Source: QPIN01 sp964399475 (GTDB lineage Bacteria; Pseudomonadota; Gammaproteobacteria; Methylococcales; Methylomonadaceae). Taken from it: a DNA stretch of 18,495 nt. Shown in pieces: positions 15,597 to 18,495 of this stretch. The stretch spans positions 1 to 18,495 of the forward strand of contig CAYNRB010000042.1 of the NCBI GenBank assembly GCA_964399475.1, given 5' to 3'. Under the pieces are notes generated by a model. It searched no databases and had not been told where the DNA came from. It worked only from the letters and a program-made list of their open reading frames with translations. The translations under genes and the position numbers were made by a program. The first letter of the stretch is position 1. Each line of letters opens with the position of its first letter.

Positions 15597-15626
15597 TGGA
15601 GTGCTAAAACATGTTTTAGCACTCCA
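15597..15626. terminator. Perfect 30-bp palindrome after the sensor kinase gene
   Basis: TGGAGTGCTAAAACA is followed directly by its exact reverse complement, 25 bases after the kinase stop and upstream of psiE. It has no unpaired loop and no T-run. It may act as a terminator-like hairpin separating the kinase from psiE, or as a protein-binding site. Confidence 0.5.
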
Positions 15627-15646
15627 GGAATTTCAATAGCCACATT

Positions 15647-15680
15647 ATATTTACATCCGCAAAATATTTACATCCGCAAA
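15647..15680 (-). repeat. 17-bp perfect tandem duplication at the 3' end of the kinase gene
   Basis: The 17 bases 15647-15663 are repeated exactly at 15664-15680. As 17 is not a multiple of three, the duplication shifts the frame and gives the protein its last residues (FADVNILRM). Confidence 0.9.
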
Positions 15681-17030
15681 TTGCAAATTGATTCGAGTCC
15701 CAATTTGACTAGAATCTAAAGTAAGTTTTATTTGATGCAAGTCTGCAATTTCTTTAACTATGGCCAAGCCTAAACCACATCCATCGCCTGAACTGCCAGG
15801 AATGCGATAAAAGCGTTCAAATATTCTTTCATTTTCATTTTCTGAAATACCAGGCCCATCATCTTCAATGCTTAATTCAAGGGTGAGTTGATTGGTTAAA
15901 CTAACCAATACATAACCCCGTTGGTTACCATAAGTAATGGCATTGTCTAATAAATTGGCTAATAATTCAGTTAACAACACTTTGTCAGCAAAAATATATA
16001 AGGTTGTGTCTGGCGCATCAAAACTTAAATCCATATTTTTTTGCAACGCTTTAGGCGCCCATTCGATACATACCTTCCGAGTCAGATCATTTAAGTCAAT
16101 TTTTTCAAACTGGTGCGATCCTTCAACTGGGCTGGAACGAGCCAAAGCCAATAATTGGGTAATCATATGGGTGACTCTATCTGCACCACTCTGGATTTGA
16201 AATAATGCGGGTTGCATGGATAGTACGTTGTCTTCACGCTGTGCGCGCTCTGCTTGTAACTTAAGTCCGGCTATAGGTGTGCGTAACTGATGTGCTGCAT
16301 TGGCAATAAATCGATGCTGAGATTTGCTAGCAACAGATAATTTGTTTAATAAATCATTAATGGTATTAGTCAGCGCTCTGACTTCAATAAACACATGACT
16401 CTCAGGGATTGGACTTAAATCATTGGGTGATCGATGTGAGATATCCTCAGCTAATTTTTGTAGGGGAGTCAAGCCATGATTGATTCCCTCAATAAAAAGA
16501 ATACTGATGAGTACCATTAGTAATAGTTGTGGAATCAAATCAGCTAGTAAAATATCAACCATCATAGTCTGACGTTTGTTTAATGTTTCAGCCACATGAA
16601 TATAAACTTTTTCTGGCAGAGAGTTCGATACTTGCAAAGAAACCATACGAATTTTTTGTTTCTCAATTATCGAATTTGAAAAAACAGGTTGATCAGTATT
16701 AATGATTATTGATGGATCAGTTAATATTAAATCACCCACTATCATGCCTTTTTTTTCAGTATTAATTTTAAAATAAGTGGTGTCAACATCATCCCATTTA
16801 AAAATTTCCAGGGCTGTGTCAGATAGATTGACTGACACTTCATTGTCAACGATCTTGATTTCTTGAACTAGTGAGTGTGCAGAATCTAATAGCCAACGGT
16901 CAAAAGTTTTCTCAACATAGTGTAAGGTCACAAAATAAGATAAAGCGGTTTCTAAAATGATAAAAATAATCACAGGAATGATTAATCGGTAGGCTATTGT
17001 TGTTTTAAGACTGCTGGATTTATTGATCAT
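15651..17030 (-). CDS. Sensor histidine kinase (TctE/QseC-like)
   Basis: A 459-residue inner-membrane kinase. The first membrane helix is at about 13-36, a periplasmic sensor of the 2CSK_N kind at about 37-155, and the second helix at about 161-181, followed by a HAMP-like linker. The phospho-acceptor is His247 in 'NAAHQLRTPIAGLKL'. The ATP domain has the N box 'ELLANLLDNAITYG', 'DDGPGIS' and 'GCGLGLAIVKEIADLH'. Its start overlaps the end of the response regulator by 11 bases (17020-17030), so the pair is translationally coupled. The last residues come from a 17-bp tandem duplication and lie beyond the catalytic core. TctE senses tricarboxylates and QseC senses catecholamines, but the signal here cannot be read from the sequence. 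Confidence 0.95.
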   Translation of the reverse strand: MINKSSSLKTTIAYRLIIPVIIFIILETALSYFVTLHYVEKTFDRWLLDSAHSLVQEIKIVDNEVSVNLSDTALEIFKWDDVDTTYFKINTEKKGMIVGDLILTDPSIIINTDQPVFSNSIIEKQKIRMVSLQVSNSLPEKVYIHVAETLNKRQTMMVDILLADLIPQLLLMVLISILFIEGINHGLTPLQKLAEDISHRSPNDLSPIPESHVFIEVRALTNTINDLLNKLSVASKSQHRFIANAAHQLRTPIAGLKLQAERAQREDNVLSMQPALFQIQSGADRVTHMITQLLALARSSPVEGSHQFEKIDLNDLTRKVCIEWAPKALQKNMDLSFDAPDTTLYIFADKVLLTELLANLLDNAITYGNQRGYVLVSLTNQLTLELSIEDDGPGISENENERIFERFYRIPGSSGDGCGLGLAIVKEIADLHQIKLTLDSSQIGTRINLQFADVNILRM

Positions 17031-17694
17031 TCTTGTTTTCCAAAAGATAGCCTAAACCTCTGAAAGTCTTAATCCCAACCTGGAATGGTTGAATACGCTT
17101 TCTGATACGATGAATGTAGACTTCAATGGCATTATCAGCCAGTGCATCACCATGTAAAGACAAATGCTGGGCTATTTTGTCTTTACTTAGAACCTTACCT
17201 TTCTGCATCATCAAAAATTCCAATACTGAGTATTCGCGTACTGATAAGGATAGCAATTCACCACCAGCCAGAATTTGATGGTTATTGGTATCTAATTGCA
17301 AACTTCCAAATTCGATAATATGGCTGAATCCCCCATAACAACGTCTGATTAATGCATTTAATCGTACTTCCAGCTCTCTGAGTTCAAAGGGTTTGGTCAT
17401 ATAATCATCAGCACCTTGTTGGATGCCATCAATTTGATCATTCATAGCATCTCGTGCAGTCAAAATCATGATCGGTAAGGATAGTTTTTGGTGCCGTAAT
17501 TGGCGTAACAACTGTAAACCATCTATATCAGGTAATCCCAAATCCAGAATGATCAGGTCAAAACCTTGCGCTTTTAACAAATGCTCTGCATAAGCCCCCG
17601 TTGTTGCACAGGTTACTTGGTAACCACTATTTGAAAGTGTATGAATAAGACCATCAGCAAGAATCTCATCATCTTCAATTAATAAAATATTCAT
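17020..17694 (-). CDS. OmpR/PhoB-family response regulator (QseB/TctD-like)
   Basis: A 224-residue DNA-binding regulator. The receiver domain (1-115) has the acidic pocket Glu7-Asp8-Asp9, phospho-acceptor Asp51 in 'LIILDLGLPDIDG', 'LTARDA' and 'TKPFELRELEVRL'. The winged-helix domain (about 128-220) ends with 'YIHRIRKRIQP' and 'IKTFRGLGYLL'. It is the first gene of the pair with the kinase. Its ATG (17694) lies one base from a TTGAAAG direct-repeat box, leaving no room for a normal ribosome binding site. An extended -10 (17733-17725) would place the box just after transcription start, which suggests self-repression. OmpR-family proteins bind direct repeats with this 11-bp period, so the box is a candidate site for this protein. 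Confidence 0.95.
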   Translation of the reverse strand: MNILLIEDDEILADGLIHTLSNSGYQVTCATTGAYAEHLLKAQGFDLIILDLGLPDIDGLQLLRQLRHQKLSLPIMILTARDAMNDQIDGIQQGADDYMTKPFELRELEVRLNALIRRCYGGFSHIIEFGSLQLDTNNHQILAGGELLSLSVREYSVLEFLMMQKGKVLSKDKIAQHLSLHGDALADNAIEVYIHRIRKRIQPFQVGIKTFRGLGYLLENKNDQ

Positions 17695-17695
17695 T

Positions 17696-17729
17696 TTGAA
17701 AGGTTATTGAAAGTTTGGACTTCTATGAT
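17696..17729 (+). promoter_or_regulatory. Putative response-regulator box and promoter of the 17800 gene
   Basis: TTGAAAG (17696-17702), GTTA, TTGAAAG (17707-17713) are followed after 10 bases by TATGAT (17724-17729). The architecture is the same as at psiE. The predicted transcription start is about 17736. Confidence 0.65.
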
Positions 17730-17733
17730 AACA
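17725..17733 (-). promoter_or_regulatory. Candidate extended -10 promoter of the two-component operon
   Basis: On the minus strand TGTTATCAT has the TGn extension and a TATCAT hexamer. It overlaps the divergent TATGAT on the plus strand. Transcription would start near 17718, so the TTGAAAG box would lie at about +2 to +22 of the regulator message. Confidence 0.4.
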
Positions 17734-17755
17734 GCTACATGAAGTGTTTTGACTC

Positions 17756-17776
17756 AAGCCAAGGAATGGCTTTTTT
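17756..17776 (+). terminator. Terminator-like hairpin in the leader of the 17800 gene
   Basis: AAGCCA (17756-17761), a 5-nt loop and TGGCTT (17767-17772) overlap a run of six Ts (17771-17776). It lies between the predicted transcription start and the ribosome binding site GAGG (17788-17791), where it could act as an attenuator. The stem is only 6 bp. Confidence 0.4.
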
Positions 17777-17799
17777 AATTTAAATATGAGGTTATATCA

Positions 17800-18324
17800 A
17801 TGGGTGTTATTTTTGGAATAATTAATATCGGCGTTGCCATCTGGTTTTTTTCATCGGCTGCTTCTGTTAAAAAACAAGCGATTATGTGGGCGATAATAGG
17901 TGGCATATCTTTTCTTGTCTTTAAGGTCGTTGGCTATTCAATGATAGGTTATCTTCAAGGGTCACTGGATCAAGCTATACTAAGTGATTTAGTGGATCAG
18001 GGGTACGCTCAAACTGATAATTCAGCGGGTGAACTTTCCAGTGAAACATCAGATCAGCAATCTACGATAGCTGGAATATTTTTTGAGTTTTTCCCTTTGA
18101 TCGTTGCACTCTTAGGTGTTTCTTACATTCGGGCAAAATTTATTTTAGGGATGGGTTTTGTGGCTTCTTTAAAACACACAACTTCAATAAAACTGACTAC
18201 TACAAATTTCATGGAAGATTCCAGTAATAATTCGGGAGGGCTTGTAGAAACATTGACTATTTGGTGGGATAAATACAAAAAATACAAAAAAGACAAAAAA
18301 GACAAAAAAGACAACTCGCAATAA
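17800..18324 (+). CDS. Uncharacterised membrane protein with Lys-rich repeat tail
   Basis: A 174-residue protein I do not recognise. Hydrophobic segments are at about 2-20 (GVIFGIINIGVAIWFFSSA), 28-50 (IMWAIIGGISFLVFKVVGYSMIG) and 90-108 (AGIFFEFFPLIVALLGVSYI). A Ser/Glu/Gln-rich loop separates the second and third. The tail is WDK followed by YKK-YKK-DKK-DKK-DNSQ, encoded by a 9-bp tandem repeat. The ATG has GAGG 8 bases upstream. It is divergent from the response regulator and shares with psiE the same box and -10 spacing, so it is a likely target of the two-component system. The last codons and the stop lie inside copy 2 of the palindromic repeat. Confidence 0.82.
   Translation: MGVIFGIINIGVAIWFFSSAASVKKQAIMWAIIGGISFLVFKVVGYSMIGYLQGSLDQAILSDLVDQGYAQTDNSAGELSSETSDQQSTIAGIFFEFFPLIVALLGVSYIRAKFILGMGFVASLKHTTSIKLTTTNFMEDSSNNSGGLVETLTIWWDKYKKYKKDKKDKKDNSQ
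18274..18312 (+). repeat. 9-bp tandem repeat (T/G)ACAAAAAA encoding (Y/D)KK
   Basis: Two TACAAAAAA units and two GACAAAAAA units lie in tandem, followed by GAC. The runs of six As are prone to slippage during replication or transcription. The final unit merges into the palindromic repeat. Confidence 0.9.
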
Positions 18325-18429
18325 ATAAATTACCAATATTGCTGGTCTTTTTGTCCATCTATAGTCGTGTAAAAATAGTTACGTAGCTGTCTATACGCCT
18401 ATTGCTACACGACTAAAGACAAACAAAAT
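18308..18429. repeat. Copy 2 (uninterrupted) of the intergenic palindromic repeat
   Basis: This 122-bp repeat aligns to 11301-11584 once the foldback insertion is removed. It contains a perfect 10-bp inverted pair TAGTCGTGTA/TACACGACTA, with further pairing outside it. The A-rich GACAAAAAAGAC at its left edge can pair with GTCTTTTTGTC further in, so it may end the transcript of the 17800 gene. The single TTA at 18379-18381 marks the site that is occupied in copy 1. Confidence 0.8.
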
Positions 18430-18495
18430 ACTGCCCAATATAGGTGGTTTATTGTCTCATATCGCTAGTTTAAAACTATGCACTTTCAGTGCAAG

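Noticed and set aside
1..18495. CRISPR array, tRNA or rRNA genes, phage or defence genes
   Set aside because: No regularly spaced repeats with unique spacers, no tRNA-like cloverleaf and no typical defence or phage motifs were seen on either strand by eye.

Overview
The window looks like AT-rich chromosomal DNA of a gammaproteobacterium. The evidence is a ribosomal S21 / YqeY / DnaG primase cluster divergent from tsaD, and a Crp (Vfr-like) regulator divergent from an OsmC-family gene, which is the crp-yhfA arrangement of enteric bacteria. A methanotroph-like (Methylococcales-type) origin is my guess, from the secreted multidomain c-type cytochrome and the palindromic repeat types. I could not test it. 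The sequence is a draft scaffold: 100 Ns lie inside a short tandem repeat.

Layout. 1-860 has no gene I can support. 918-4764 is most likely one long exported protein cut by the assembly gap at 2304-2403: signal peptide, alpha/beta-hydrolase-like domain, Thr/Ser/Gly/Glu hexapeptide linker, then a beta-propeller region and two CXXCH heme sites, resembling hydrazine-synthase-alpha-type proteins. It ends at a strong terminator and a palindromic repeat, convergent with the dnaG cluster (5055-7460, minus). rpoD does not follow dnaG here. tsaD, a CPBP-family membrane protease and an unknown four-helix membrane protein follow on plus (7556-9940). Next come osmC (minus) and crp (plus). A 770-base gap (11283-12050) holds three repeat structures and a decayed coding remnant, followed by topB (12051-14105).

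The right end is the most coherent part. An OmpR-family response regulator and its sensor kinase (17694-15651, minus) are flanked by a PsiE-family membrane protein with a TPR protein (15436-14174, minus) and by a small Lys-tailed membrane protein (17800-18324, plus). An identical 21-bp sequence lies before both psiE and the 17800 gene. It contains the direct repeat TTGAAAG-GTTA-TTGAAAG (11-bp period, typical of OmpR-family sites). In both places it points the same way relative to the gene and sits exactly 10 nt before a TAT(G/C)AT -10 hexamer. This suggests a small local regulon controlled by the two-component system.

The repeats also carry history. A 122-bp palindromic repeat occurs after crp and again at the end of the 17800 gene. 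The crp-side copy is interrupted by a 158-bp foldback element with 21-bp inverted ends and a TTA duplication, so the other copy serves as the empty site within the same window.
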